A DNA stretch of 64,000 nt from DATBVX01 sp963705495 (lineage in GTDB: Bacteria > Pseudomonadota > Gammaproteobacteria > Steroidobacterales > Steroidobacteraceae), in the NCBI GenBank assembly GCA_963705495.1, contig CAVPJQ010000007.1, positions 129,735-193,734 of the forward strand, in the 5' to 3' direction. Under the pieces are notes generated by a model. It had not been told where the DNA came from, did not search any database, and saw only the letters and a program-made list of their open reading frames with translations. Made by a program: the position numbers and the translations under genes. Positions 36,488 through 44,500 of the stretch are shown here, piece after piece. The first letter of the stretch is position 1. Each line of letters opens with the position of its first letter.

Positions 36488-38176
36488 CTAGTCGGGATAG
36501 CGGCGCAGCGTATTGAGCAGATAGCGATGATTGGGCTCGGCCGCGAGCGCCTCGTCCCAGATGGCGCGCGCTTGAGTATGCTGGCCCGTGGCCCACAATG
36601 CCTCGCCGAGGTGAGCTGCGATCTCAGCATCCTTCTCATTCGCGTAGGCGCGGGTGAGCCAGCGCATCGATTCCTTGTACTGCTGCTGCTTGAACAGCAC
36701 CCATCCCAGGCTGTCCTGGATGGCAGGGCTGTCCGGTGTCATCTCGAGGGACTTGGAGATCAGCGAGCGCGCTTCCTTCAGATCCAGCGAGTGATCGGCT
36801 AGCGTATAGCCGAGTGCGTTCATCGCCAGCGGATCGCCCGGGCGTTGCTTGACCATGGTGCGCAAGTCGCTGATCGCCTCATCGACGCGATCGACGCGTT
36901 CCAGCATCTGGCCGCGCGAGTACTGCAGGGCCTGGTTGTCGGGGTAGCGCGCCAGGCTTTGCTCGATCAGGTCCAGGGCTGCGTCAGCGTCTCCTTCGTC
37001 AGCCAGCAGACGCGCTCGGCCGATCGAGATCTGCACGTAATCCTCCGGGTGCTCCTCGACGTAGGAGTCGAGAAGCTCGATTGCCTGATCGCGCGCACCG
37101 GTATTCAGCAGCAATCTGGCCGCGCGCAGTTGCGAGTCCGCCGCGAGCGGCCCCGCGGTAACACGGGTGTAGTAGCGGATCGCCCGCAGCGCATCGCGCC
37201 GACGTTCCTGCACGTTGCCGAGCGAGTAGAAAGCGAGACCGACGTAACGCCCGGTGCTGAGCAGATCGTTGAAGCGCTGCGTGGCATCGTCGAGCTTGCC
37301 CTCGCTCAGATCGAGCGCGCCGAGGCTGCGCAGCGCCTCGGGGCGCGCATCCGGCACCTCGAGCAGTTTCGCAAGCTCGTTGCGTGCCTCGGTGTCGAAG
37401 CCGGCAGCGGAAAGCAGCAGCACGAGCTCGAGCTTCGAGTCGACATCGCCGGTTGCCTGCACCTCGGCCCGCGCCATGGCGATTCCCTCGGCGGTATCGC
37501 CCTTGACCACGAGCGCTCGCGCCAGCAGCCGCTGGGCTTCCTTCAAGTTCGGATTGATGGCGACTGCGCGACGGGCGCTGTCGACGGCGAGCTTGTAGTC
37601 ATAAGTACGCAGCGCAGCGGCACCGACTGCGTACTGGGCCTCCGCGAGGCGCGAATGAGACGCGGCGAGCGCACGCGTCACCTGCAGCACGCCATACGCG
37701 TTGTCCTCGGAGCCGAGCGTATTGGAAAGATCCATGAAGCCTTCGGCGGGCGTCGGGTAGCTCGCCAGCACGGGTTCGAAATTCTCGGTGGCCTCGTCCA
37801 GCCGATACAGCCTCAGGGCCGTCACCGCGAGATAGCGATGCGCCGGCACACTCGCGGAATCGAGTTCCAGCCAGCGACGCGCCGCATCGATGGCGATGCT
37901 CTGTTGATCGTTGTCGAAGGCGATCTTGGTAGCCTGCTCGGCCAGGCTCACGTCCGGTGAGGCGCGCGTCGCGGCCAGATACTCGGTCGCCGCCGCCAGG
38001 GAATCGCCACGCTGCAGGGCGATTTCGGCGACTACCAGGTGCGTATCTGCATCCGTGGCATTCTTGGTGGCCGCGCGCGTGGGTTGCTGGGGCGCGGTCG
38101 TGGCGCAGCCGCACGCGAGTGCTGCCAGGCTGCTCAATACGATGACGCTGCGAATCGATGCATGAACTGTATACAT
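36488..38176 (-). CDS. TPR-repeat lipoprotein upstream of lolB
   Basis: A 562-residue protein with an N-terminal lipoprotein-like signal (VIVLSSLAALACGCATT) and tandem TPR helices throughout (VAEIALQRGDSLAAATEYLA, AMNALGYTLADHSLDLKEAR, DSLGWVLFKQQQYKESMRWL). It is probably a periplasmic scaffold anchored to a membrane. The TPR protein-lolB-ispE order is conserved in several gammaproteobacteria. Its partner is unknown. The ATG at 38176 gives the shortest signal-first start. Confidence 0.85.
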   Translation of the reverse strand: MYTVHASIRSVIVLSSLAALACGCATTAPQQPTRAATKNATDADTHLVVAEIALQRGDSLAAATEYLAATRASPDVSLAEQATKIAFDNDQQSIAIDAARRWLELDSASVPAHRYLAVTALRLYRLDEATENFEPVLASYPTPAEGFMDLSNTLGSEDNAYGVLQVTRALAASHSRLAEAQYAVGAAALRTYDYKLAVDSARRAVAINPNLKEAQRLLARALVVKGDTAEGIAMARAEVQATGDVDSKLELVLLLSAAGFDTEARNELAKLLEVPDARPEALRSLGALDLSEGKLDDATQRFNDLLSTGRYVGLAFYSLGNVQERRRDALRAIRYYTRVTAGPLAADSQLRAARLLLNTGARDQAIELLDSYVEEHPEDYVQISIGRARLLADEGDADAALDLIEQSLARYPDNQALQYSRGQMLERVDRVDEAISDLRTMVKQRPGDPLAMNALGYTLADHSLDLKEARSLISKSLEMTPDSPAIQDSLGWVLFKQQQYKESMRWLTRAYANEKDAEIAAHLGEALWATGQHTQARAIWDEALAAEPNHRYLLNTLRRYPD

Positions 38177-38209
38177 GGGGTAACTATAGCTCACAGGCAC
38201 TACCGTGCG

Positions 38210-38233
38210 GTCTTGTGTTGCCGTCTTGTGTTG
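38210..38233. repeat. 11-bp direct repeat upstream of prfA
   Basis: GTCTTGTGTTG occurs at 38210-38220 and 38223-38233 in the divergent region between the TPR and prfA genes. Its role is unknown. Confidence 0.6.
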
Positions 38234-38265
38234 TATTGGCACCAGCCCCACAATCGCGCGCCGTC

Positions 38266-39345
38266 ATGAAGGCTTCGATTCGCCAGAAACTTGAAAGACT
38301 CGCCGAACGCTTCGAAGAGGTCGGCCGCCTGCTCGCGGAACCCAGCGCGACCTCCAATCAGAAGAGCTTCCGCGAGCTGTCCATGGAGTACGCGCGGCTC
38401 GAGCCGGTGGCGCAGCGCTTCGGGGAGTTTCGCGGCATCGAGCGCGACCTGAGCGCCGCGCAGGAGATGGCGGCCGACCCGGACCCAGCGACGCGCACAC
38501 TCGGCGAGGAAGAGCTGCACACGCTGAGCGCTCGGCTCGAAACTGAGGAGACAGCGCTGCAGCAGTTGCTGGTCCCGAAGGATCCGCGGGATGACAACAA
38601 TATCTTCCTCGAGGTGCGCGCCGGGACCGGTGGAGACGAGGCGGCACTTTTCGCTGGCGACCTGTTTCGCATGTACGCGCGCTATGCCGAAACCCAGGGC
38701 TGGCGCGTAGAGGTTCTGAGCGAGAATCCGGGCGAGCATGGCGGCTACAAGGAAATCATCAGCCGCATCGTCGGGCGGGGCGCGTTTTCCAAGCTCAAGT
38801 TCGAATCGGGTACCCATCGTGTGCAGCGCGTACCCCAGACCGAAGCGCAGGGTCGCATTCATACCTCGGCAGTGACCGTAGCGATCCTTCCCGAGCTCGA
38901 GGAAATCGAGGACATCGAACTCAATCCCGCAGAGCTGCGCGTCGACACCTATCGCGCGTCGGGCGCCGGCGGCCAGCACGTCAACAAGACCGACTCCGCG
39001 GTGCGCATCACCCATCTGCCGACCGGGATCGTCGTGGAGTGCCAGGACGAACGTTCCCAGCACAAGAATCGTTCCCGGGCGCTTTCCTTGCTCAAGGCGC
39101 GGCTGCTGGCTGCTGAGCAGGAAAAGCAGCAGCGCGAACAGGCTCAGACACGCAAGCTCCAGATCGGTTCCGGCGATCGCTCCGAGCGGATCCGTACCTA
39201 CAATTTTCCGCAAGGACGCGTCACCGACCATCGCATCGAGCTGACGATCTACCGGTTGCCTGACATCATCGACGGGCGGCTCGATGAGCTGATCGGGCCG
39301 TTGACGCAGGAATACCAGGCCGAGCAGCTGGCAGCACAAGAATAA
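38266..39345 (+). CDS. prfA: peptide chain release factor 1
   Basis: A 359-residue RF1 with the GGQ loop (GAGGQHVNKTDSAV) and domain 2 motif (GTHRVQRVPQTEAQGRIHTS). It ends termination at UAA/UAG and is methylated on the GGQ Gln by PrmC. The ATG at 38266 fits the family start (MKASIRQKLERLAERFEEV). The usual neighbours hemA and prmC are not adjacent; prmC lies 12.5 kb downstream. Confidence 0.95.
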   Translation: MKASIRQKLERLAERFEEVGRLLAEPSATSNQKSFRELSMEYARLEPVAQRFGEFRGIERDLSAAQEMAADPDPATRTLGEEELHTLSARLETEETALQQLLVPKDPRDDNNIFLEVRAGTGGDEAALFAGDLFRMYARYAETQGWRVEVLSENPGEHGGYKEIISRIVGRGAFSKLKFESGTHRVQRVPQTEAQGRIHTSAVTVAILPELEEIEDIELNPAELRVDTYRASGAGGQHVNKTDSAVRITHLPTGIVVECQDERSQHKNRSRALSLLKARLLAAEQEKQQREQAQTRKLQIGSGDRSERIRTYNFPQGRVTDHRIELTIYRLPDIIDGRLDELIGPLTQEYQAEQLAAQE

Positions 39346-39386
39346 GGTTCGAAGTGCTTGCAGGGTCGAGTCCAGAAGGGTGAAAT

Positions 39387-40940
39387 TTGGGCCCTCTCAC
39401 GGCCAATGAGTTGGGTATGCCCGTGCAGTTGTCGTCCGAGCTGGTGCGGCGCGCGCTGGAAGCCGCGCCTGACGCGATCGTCATCGTTGATACCACCGGC
39501 AAGATTCTGTTTGCGAATCAACAGGTGGAGCTGGTCTTCGGCTACCCGCACGCGGAGCTGCTCGACCGCGGCGTGGAATGCCTGTTGCCCGAGCGCTTTC
39601 GCGACCGGCATCTGGTGCACCGCGAACGCTTCAACGCCAACGGCCGGATGCGCCCGATGGGAGCGGGGCTCGACCTGTTCGCGCTCCGTCGCGACGGCAC
39701 GGAGTTCCCGGTCGAGATCAGCCTGAGCCCGATCCAGGACGGGGATCGGATCTTGTTCGCGGCCGCAATCCGTGATGTCACCGATCGCAAGAGAATTCAG
39801 CTGGAACTGGTCGCGGCGCGCGAAACGGCAGACCGAGCCAACCAGGCAAAGAGTCGCTTCCTGGCCACGGCGAGTCACGATCTGCGCCAGCCACTACAGG
39901 CCCTCTCGTTGCTGAATGGCGCGCTGCGTCGGATGACGAACAACCCGGATCTCGGTGAAGTACTCGTGCAGCAGGACCAGGCCATCTCGGCCATGTCGCG
40001 GCTGCTCAACGCGCTGCTCGATATCAGCAAGCTCGAATCCGGCGCCATCAAACCGGAGATCGCCGATTTCACCGTCGCGAGCTTGCTCGAGGAATTGCGT
40101 GCCGAATTCGCCGGGCTGGCGGCCTCCAAGGGCCTGGAGCTGCAGGTCGAGCCCTGCATGGATTACGTCCGTTGCGATCGTTCGCTGGTCGAGCAGATTC
40201 TGCGCAATCTCATCGCGAACGCCATCAAGTACACGCGCAGGGGCGCGGTGCGGTTGCGCTGCCTGCATGAGCTGGCCACCGTTCGCATCCAGGTTCTCGA
40301 CACCGGCATCGGCATCGCGCGGGACCAGCTGCCGTACATCTACGAGGAGTTCTACCAGGTCGGCGTGCCCACCAATTCTGTGCGCGAGGGTTTTGGGCTG
40401 GGGCTGAGCATCGTGCAGCGCCTCGTCAAGTTGCTCGGTCTGCACCTGGAGGTGCATTCCGAACTCGGCAAGGGCTCAATCTTCACGCTCGACCTGCCAC
40501 AGAGTGCGCAGCCTGATTCGAGCCCTGGCCCTGATAAGCCGACACGCGCCGTCCCTGACGTGTCACGTACCCAACGGCCTCACATTCTCCTGGTGGAGGA
40601 TGACCCGGCGGTACTCTCGGCCACACGCATGCTGCTCAAGGTGGACGGTTATCGCGTCACCACCGCAACCTCACTGGCGCAAGCCGAGCAGCAAGCGCGG
40701 GCAAACCGCGACATCAGCGTGCTGGTCACGGACTATCACCTCGGCGATCAGCGTACCGGCGCCGAGCTCATAGCCGCCTTGCGGGGCATTCTCGACCCGA
40801 GGCTCAAAGCGGTTCTCGTGACGGGCGACACCTCGCGCGCGATCAAGGAGCTGCCGGCGGATGAAGACCTGCGTATCGCCAGCAAGCCCGTCAACGCCGA
40901 TGAACTGCTTGCCCTCCTGAAGACGCTGACCAGCTCCTGA
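39387..40940 (+). CDS. PAS hybrid histidine kinase with C-terminal receiver
   Basis: A 517-residue soluble sensor. It has a PAS domain (about 15-125; APDAIVIVDTTGKILFANQQ), a HisKA domain with H-box TASHDLRQPLQ near residue 170, an HATPase domain (ILRNLIANAIKYTRRG, DTGIGI, FGLGLSIVQRL) and a C-terminal receiver (HILLVEDDPAVLSATRML, phospho-acceptor Asp in VTDYHL, Lys in ASKP). No membrane helix is present, so it senses a cytoplasmic signal. The TTG at 39387 has AGAAGGG about 6 bp upstream; an ATG at 39417 is an alternative. No DNA-binding output lies within the protein. Confidence 0.85.
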   Translation: MGPLTANELGMPVQLSSELVRRALEAAPDAIVIVDTTGKILFANQQVELVFGYPHAELLDRGVECLLPERFRDRHLVHRERFNANGRMRPMGAGLDLFALRRDGTEFPVEISLSPIQDGDRILFAAAIRDVTDRKRIQLELVAARETADRANQAKSRFLATASHDLRQPLQALSLLNGALRRMTNNPDLGEVLVQQDQAISAMSRLLNALLDISKLESGAIKPEIADFTVASLLEELRAEFAGLAASKGLELQVEPCMDYVRCDRSLVEQILRNLIANAIKYTRRGAVRLRCLHELATVRIQVLDTGIGIARDQLPYIYEEFYQVGVPTNSVREGFGLGLSIVQRLVKLLGLHLEVHSELGKGSIFTLDLPQSAQPDSSPGPDKPTRAVPDVSRTQRPHILLVEDDPAVLSATRMLLKVDGYRVTTATSLAQAEQQARANRDISVLVTDYHLGDQRTGAELIAALRGILDPRLKAVLVTGDTSRAIKELPADEDLRIASKPVNADELLALLKTLTSS

Positions 40941-40999
40941 CCTTCGACTGCGGGCATCGGTGCAAATGCGTATGGCGCTGCGGGTCCTGCTGTACCAAC

Positions 41000-41036
41000 A
41001 TCGGTGCGTACCGATTTGAGCCCTGAATTGTTCAGG
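41000..41036. promoter_or_regulatory. two short inverted repeats before the EF-hand gene
   Basis: ATCGGT-GCGT-ACCGAT (41000-41015) could be a weak terminator of the kinase gene. CCTGAA-TTG-TTCAGG (41022-41036) ends 28 bp before the EF-hand ATG and could be an operator. Both stems are only 6 bp. Confidence 0.35.
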
Positions 41037-41064
41037 AAATGAAAACATCTGCGAGCAGCCCACC

Positions 41065-41307
41065 ATGAGTCAGAAACGCGAACGCATCCAGGATGTCGAG
41101 AAACGAGCCGAACTGCGCGAGGACTTTGAATACTTCGATGAGGATCACGACGGTCGTCTACAATTCGACGAATTCGTGGACTTCCTGAGCGGTCTCGAAA
41201 CGGGCATGTCGCAGGAAGAGTGCCGCATCGGCTTCGCAGCGATCGATCGCAACCGCGACGGTGTCATCGAGTTCGAGGAGTTTCTGGCCTGGTGGCAGTC
41301 GGAGTGA
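41065..41307 (+). CDS. small EF-hand calcium-binding protein
   Basis: An 80-residue acidic protein with two canonical EF-hand loops: DEDHDGRLQFDE (residues 25-36) and DRNRDGVIEFEE (61-72), each with Asp/Asn at positions 1, 3 and 5 and Glu at 12. It has no signal peptide and is probably a cytoplasmic calmodulin-like calcium sensor or buffer. It lies 4 bp before the host-attachment-like gene. Confidence 0.85.
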   Translation: MSQKRERIQDVEKRAELREDFEYFDEDHDGRLQFDEFVDFLSGLETGMSQEECRIGFAAIDRNRDGVIEFEEFLAWWQSE

Positions 41308-41311
41308 TGTC

Positions 41312-41776
41312 GTGCGAATTCGAATCGTGGTAGCCGATCAGGGGGAAGCGCGCTTCTACGACGTCGTGCGTCCGGGCGCGGCACTGCGAGCTGTCGGGCG
41401 CATCACCGATCCCAAGGCCCACCTGCATGATCGCGACTTCAAATCAGACCGCCCTGGGCGAGTGTTCGATCATGCCTCGACCGCAACCGGTCGCCGCGGT
41501 GCCGTCGCGCACCATGGAACCGGGGGTGAGCGTCGGCCCCGCAAACACGAGGCACAGCTCTTCGCGCGCCAGATCGCCGAACAGCTGGAAGCAGCAAGGC
41601 CGGGCGGGTTCGACCGTCTCGTGCTGGTCGCAGGGCCGCCGTTCCTGGGTGTATTGCGTGCCGCGCTCTCGAAGCCTTTGCTCGCCAACCTGGTCGCCGA
41701 AGTGCCGAAGGATCTGGTGCATCAGGGGGACGACGTGCTACGCGCCCACCTGGTACCGGAGATCTTCGCGAAGTGA
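41312..41776 (+). CDS. host-attachment-like protein (baeRF family)
   Basis: A 154-residue protein starting at GTG 41312 (RIRIVVADQGEARFYDV), with HDRDFKSDRPGRVFDHASTA, KHEAQLFARQIAEQLEAARP and FDRLVLVAGPPFLGVLRAAL. This is the pattern of Agrobacterium host-attachment proteins, which are related to archaeal release-factor-like folds. It is often found near Usp genes. Its biochemical role is unknown. The gene order with the EF-hand protein suggests a two-gene unit. Confidence 0.75.
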   Translation: MRIRIVVADQGEARFYDVVRPGAALRAVGRITDPKAHLHDRDFKSDRPGRVFDHASTATGRRGAVAHHGTGGERRPRKHEAQLFARQIAEQLEAARPGGFDRLVLVAGPPFLGVLRAALSKPLLANLVAEVPKDLVHQGDDVLRAHLVPEIFAK

Positions 41777-41808
41777 GCCTGCGTACGCGGCTGTTGAGGA
41801 TGTAGCGT

Positions 41809-42792
41809 TCAAAGCAGCGGCATCATCGCCGCGACGCGTATGCCGCGCCTGGCGCGCGGCACGCGATTTGCGAATCGCTGCGGTTTCACTACCAGCAGAT
41901 CGCAGGTGACATCGTCCAGCACGCGTTCCGCGCTGTTACCGATGAACGCCCCCTTGAGGCCGGAGCGAGAAATCGCACCCATGACGACAATCGAACTTCG
42001 TGTTCCGCGCGCGACTTGTGGGATTGCCTCCAGGGGCAGGCGCTCCACCAGATGCCGACGCGCGGGCGGAATCTTCGCAGCGCGTACGGATCTCTCAAAT
42101 GCCGTCCGCGCCCGGCCGGACGCCCTGGCTTCGATACCCGCGGCGAGGTTCTTGACGGACCACGGCTCTGCCATGTCCATGTCGGCCGGCATCGGGACAT
42201 ACGCGTGCATGGCGTGCAGTGTCCCGCGCAACGCCTTGGCCACGCCCATGCCCAGGCCAAGAATCTCCTGATCCAGTTTCGCGGGCTTCGCAAACGCATG
42301 CGTGGGATCAACGGCGGCCAGTATCGCGGGCCGATGATACGGGCGCGGGCTCTTCACGAGCAGCACGGGCAGCGGACTCAGCCGCAGCAACTCCCAGTCC
42401 GCCAGGTGGAGCAGCGACGGGGCGAAATGCCGCCGACCGTGTCGCTGCGCGACGATCAGGTCCGCGTGCGTGCGCTGCGCCCGACGGAGCACCGCTTCAT
42501 AGGACGGATAGTCCCAGTCCACAGCCGTCGTGACTTTGAGACCGCGCTGGCGGATCTCGCTCGCAAACCTTTCCAGGTGACTCAGCTCCTGAGCCTGTAT
42601 GCGCTTCTTGATCTGCTTCAGCTGCCCGCGGCGCGGCATCACTGCATCGATATAGATGGGCGTATCGATCGCATGGAACAGCTCGAGCCGCGCGCCGAGA
42701 GCGCGCGCGAGTTGCGCCGCCTTGATGGTGGCGGGCGACGTCCTGGAGTCCGTGTTCTTTATGGCGACCAGGATTCGGCGAATGGACCGCAT
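41809..42792 (-). CDS. tandem-domain universal stress protein
   Basis: A 327-residue protein with two UspA domains. The first starts IRRILVAIKNTDSRTSPATI. The second ends with the ATP-binding signature VMGAISRSGLKGAFIGNSAE then VLDDVTCDLLVVKP. Such UspE-like proteins bind ATP and help survival in stationary phase, hypoxia or oxidant stress. It is the last gene of the minus-strand FixLJ-led unit. Confidence 0.88.
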   Translation of the reverse strand: MRSIRRILVAIKNTDSRTSPATIKAAQLARALGARLELFHAIDTPIYIDAVMPRRGQLKQIKKRIQAQELSHLERFASEIRQRGLKVTTAVDWDYPSYEAVLRRAQRTHADLIVAQRHGRRHFAPSLLHLADWELLRLSPLPVLLVKSPRPYHRPAILAAVDPTHAFAKPAKLDQEILGLGMGVAKALRGTLHAMHAYVPMPADMDMAEPWSVKNLAAGIEARASGRARTAFERSVRAAKIPPARRHLVERLPLEAIPQVARGTRSSIVVMGAISRSGLKGAFIGNSAERVLDDVTCDLLVVKPQRFANRVPRARRGIRVAAMMPLL

Positions 42793-42811
42793 CTCATTGC
42801 TCCCCAGCCAG

Positions 42812-43750
42812 TCAGAAGGGTAATACGTCGGCGAAGTCCGCAGGCTTGACGATCAGCGCGTCGCACGGCAGCCGCTCCAACACTACCTCTGCGGTGCTGC
42901 CGAGAAAGGCACGCTTCATTCCACTGCGCGAGATTGCGCCCATCACCACGAAGTCCGCGTGCAGCTCTTGCGCCAGTGACGGCAGGAGCCCGGCAGGCGA
43001 GTCGATCTCGAGGTGAACGTTGCGCTCGTCGATCTGGTACTCACGCGCCAGCTTCGAAAGCGCGGCGCGCCGGCGCCGATCCTCCACGAGCAGCATCTCG
43101 TCGTATACGGGCGTGGCCATTGCCGGCAGCGCTCCCGCCGGCGACCCAAAGACCATCAGCGGCAGATACGCGTGAGCAATGTGCACGATGCCGTCCACTC
43201 GCCGCGCCAGGTCGCGGCTGAACTCCAGGATGAGGTGATCGAGCTGCGCGGGCTTGTCGTCGGGATGGAGTGGATCGACGGCGGCGATGAGCACCGGCTG
43301 TTCCCGCCAGGCAGCGGGCTTGGCGAGCAGCAGGGGAACCCGGCAGCCTCGAATCAGGTGCCAATCGGTGTTGGTGATGAGGGTGCGCATCAGCAGCGGG
43401 TGGTGATGCGTGTCCTTGACGAGGAGGTCAGCACCGACGCTCCTCGCGTGCTCGAGCACCGCTGTGTGCAGCGGATCAGCGCAACAGGTCTCGATCGTCA
43501 CCTCGATGCCTCGATCTCGCACGGGCGCCGCCAGTGACTGCAGCATCGGCCTGAGATCCGCGGCGAAGGGTTGCGTCGAACGGCTGGCGACGTGTTTCGC
43601 CATGCGGATCTCACGCGAAATCCTGGTTTCGCAGGCAAAGAGTTCCAGGTGCGCGCCGTAGCGCCGCGCCAGCGACGCACCCTTTTGCAATGCCGGCTGC
43701 TGCTCGACAGTCGGGTCGACGATCACCAGGATGTTTCTCAGATCGCTCAC
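42812..43750 (-). CDS. tandem-domain universal stress protein
   Basis: A 312-residue paralogue of its neighbour, starting MSDLRNILVIVDPTVEQQPA, with the second-domain nucleotide signature VMGAISRSGMKRAFLGSTAE and ERLPCDALIVKPADF. The two proteins differ considerably in sequence, so they are not a recent duplication. It lies 18 bp downstream of the cytochrome c gene. Confidence 0.88.
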   Translation of the reverse strand: MSDLRNILVIVDPTVEQQPALQKGASLARRYGAHLELFACETRISREIRMAKHVASRSTQPFAADLRPMLQSLAAPVRDRGIEVTIETCCADPLHTAVLEHARSVGADLLVKDTHHHPLLMRTLITNTDWHLIRGCRVPLLLAKPAAWREQPVLIAAVDPLHPDDKPAQLDHLILEFSRDLARRVDGIVHIAHAYLPLMVFGSPAGALPAMATPVYDEMLLVEDRRRRAALSKLAREYQIDERNVHLEIDSPAGLLPSLAQELHADFVVMGAISRSGMKRAFLGSTAEVVLERLPCDALIVKPADFADVLPF

Positions 43751-43768
43751 CGGCCTCTCCTCATGGGT

Positions 43769-44500
43769 CTAATCCACGACCGTGCCATCGGGGCGCATGT
43801 GTCTTCGATCGGGCACGGGGCCGCGCAGCCGCGAGAGGTAATCCGCCACGCCTGCCAGCTCTTCGCCATCGAGGCTGTTGAGGAAGCGAGCCAGGTCGGG
43901 GTCGATGTCCGCCCGATGACCGGCGCCGATCTTGCGCATCTGCTGCAACAGATATGAATAGTGCTGATTGCGCAGCGAGGGCACCGAGCCGTCCTCATCG
44001 CCGCGCGCATCATCCCCATGGCAGCTCGCGCACTGCTCACGGAACACGCCTTCGCCGAGCTCTGTCAGCGAGCCATCGCCGGCCTGCGGTCGCTCCAGCA
44101 GGGGCTGGGCATTGAGATAAGCGGCCAGGTCGATGATCGCCTGTGGCGCGTCCAGACCTGCGCCCGCAACCTTACGGTGCATCTCCGGCGACTCGCGCTC
44201 CAGCTCCACGAAGTCCGCCAGTTGCTTGACGAGATAGAGCTGACGTTGTCCCGCGAGAGATGGAACCACATTGCGCGCGTCCCCCTCAGCTTGCAGCCCA
44301 TGGCACCCCTGGCACTGATCGTGATACATGGTGGCGCCACGATTGGTGTTCGCGTCGAGTGAAAGAGCTGCCTTGATCAGCTCATCGACCCGCGCCGTGG
44401 CCGCCAGCGCCGATACGCCAAAGAGCGCGCTGAGCGCAACCACCAGCAGTTTCTGCCGAGCGTGGTCCTGGCGTGAGCGGGTAACGGTTCGATCACGCAT
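43769..44500 (-). CDS. diheme cytochrome c (c4-like)
   Basis: A 243-residue exported protein: signal peptide (KLLVVALSALFGVSALAATA) followed by two class I cytochrome c domains with CQGCH and CASCH haem sites and distal Met candidates. It would carry electrons in the periplasm, as cytochrome c4 does to terminal oxidases. The ATG at 44500 overlaps the end of the acetate kinase-PduL gene by 8 bp, indicating coupled translation with a fermentative enzyme, which is unusual. Confidence 0.85.
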   Translation of the reverse strand: MRDRTVTRSRQDHARQKLLVVALSALFGVSALAATARVDELIKAALSLDANTNRGATMYHDQCQGCHGLQAEGDARNVVPSLAGQRQLYLVKQLADFVELERESPEMHRKVAGAGLDAPQAIIDLAAYLNAQPLLERPQAGDGSLTELGEGVFREQCASCHGDDARGDEDGSVPSLRNQHYSYLLQQMRKIGAGHRADIDPDLARFLNSLDGEELAGVADYLSRLRGPVPDRRHMRPDGTVVD

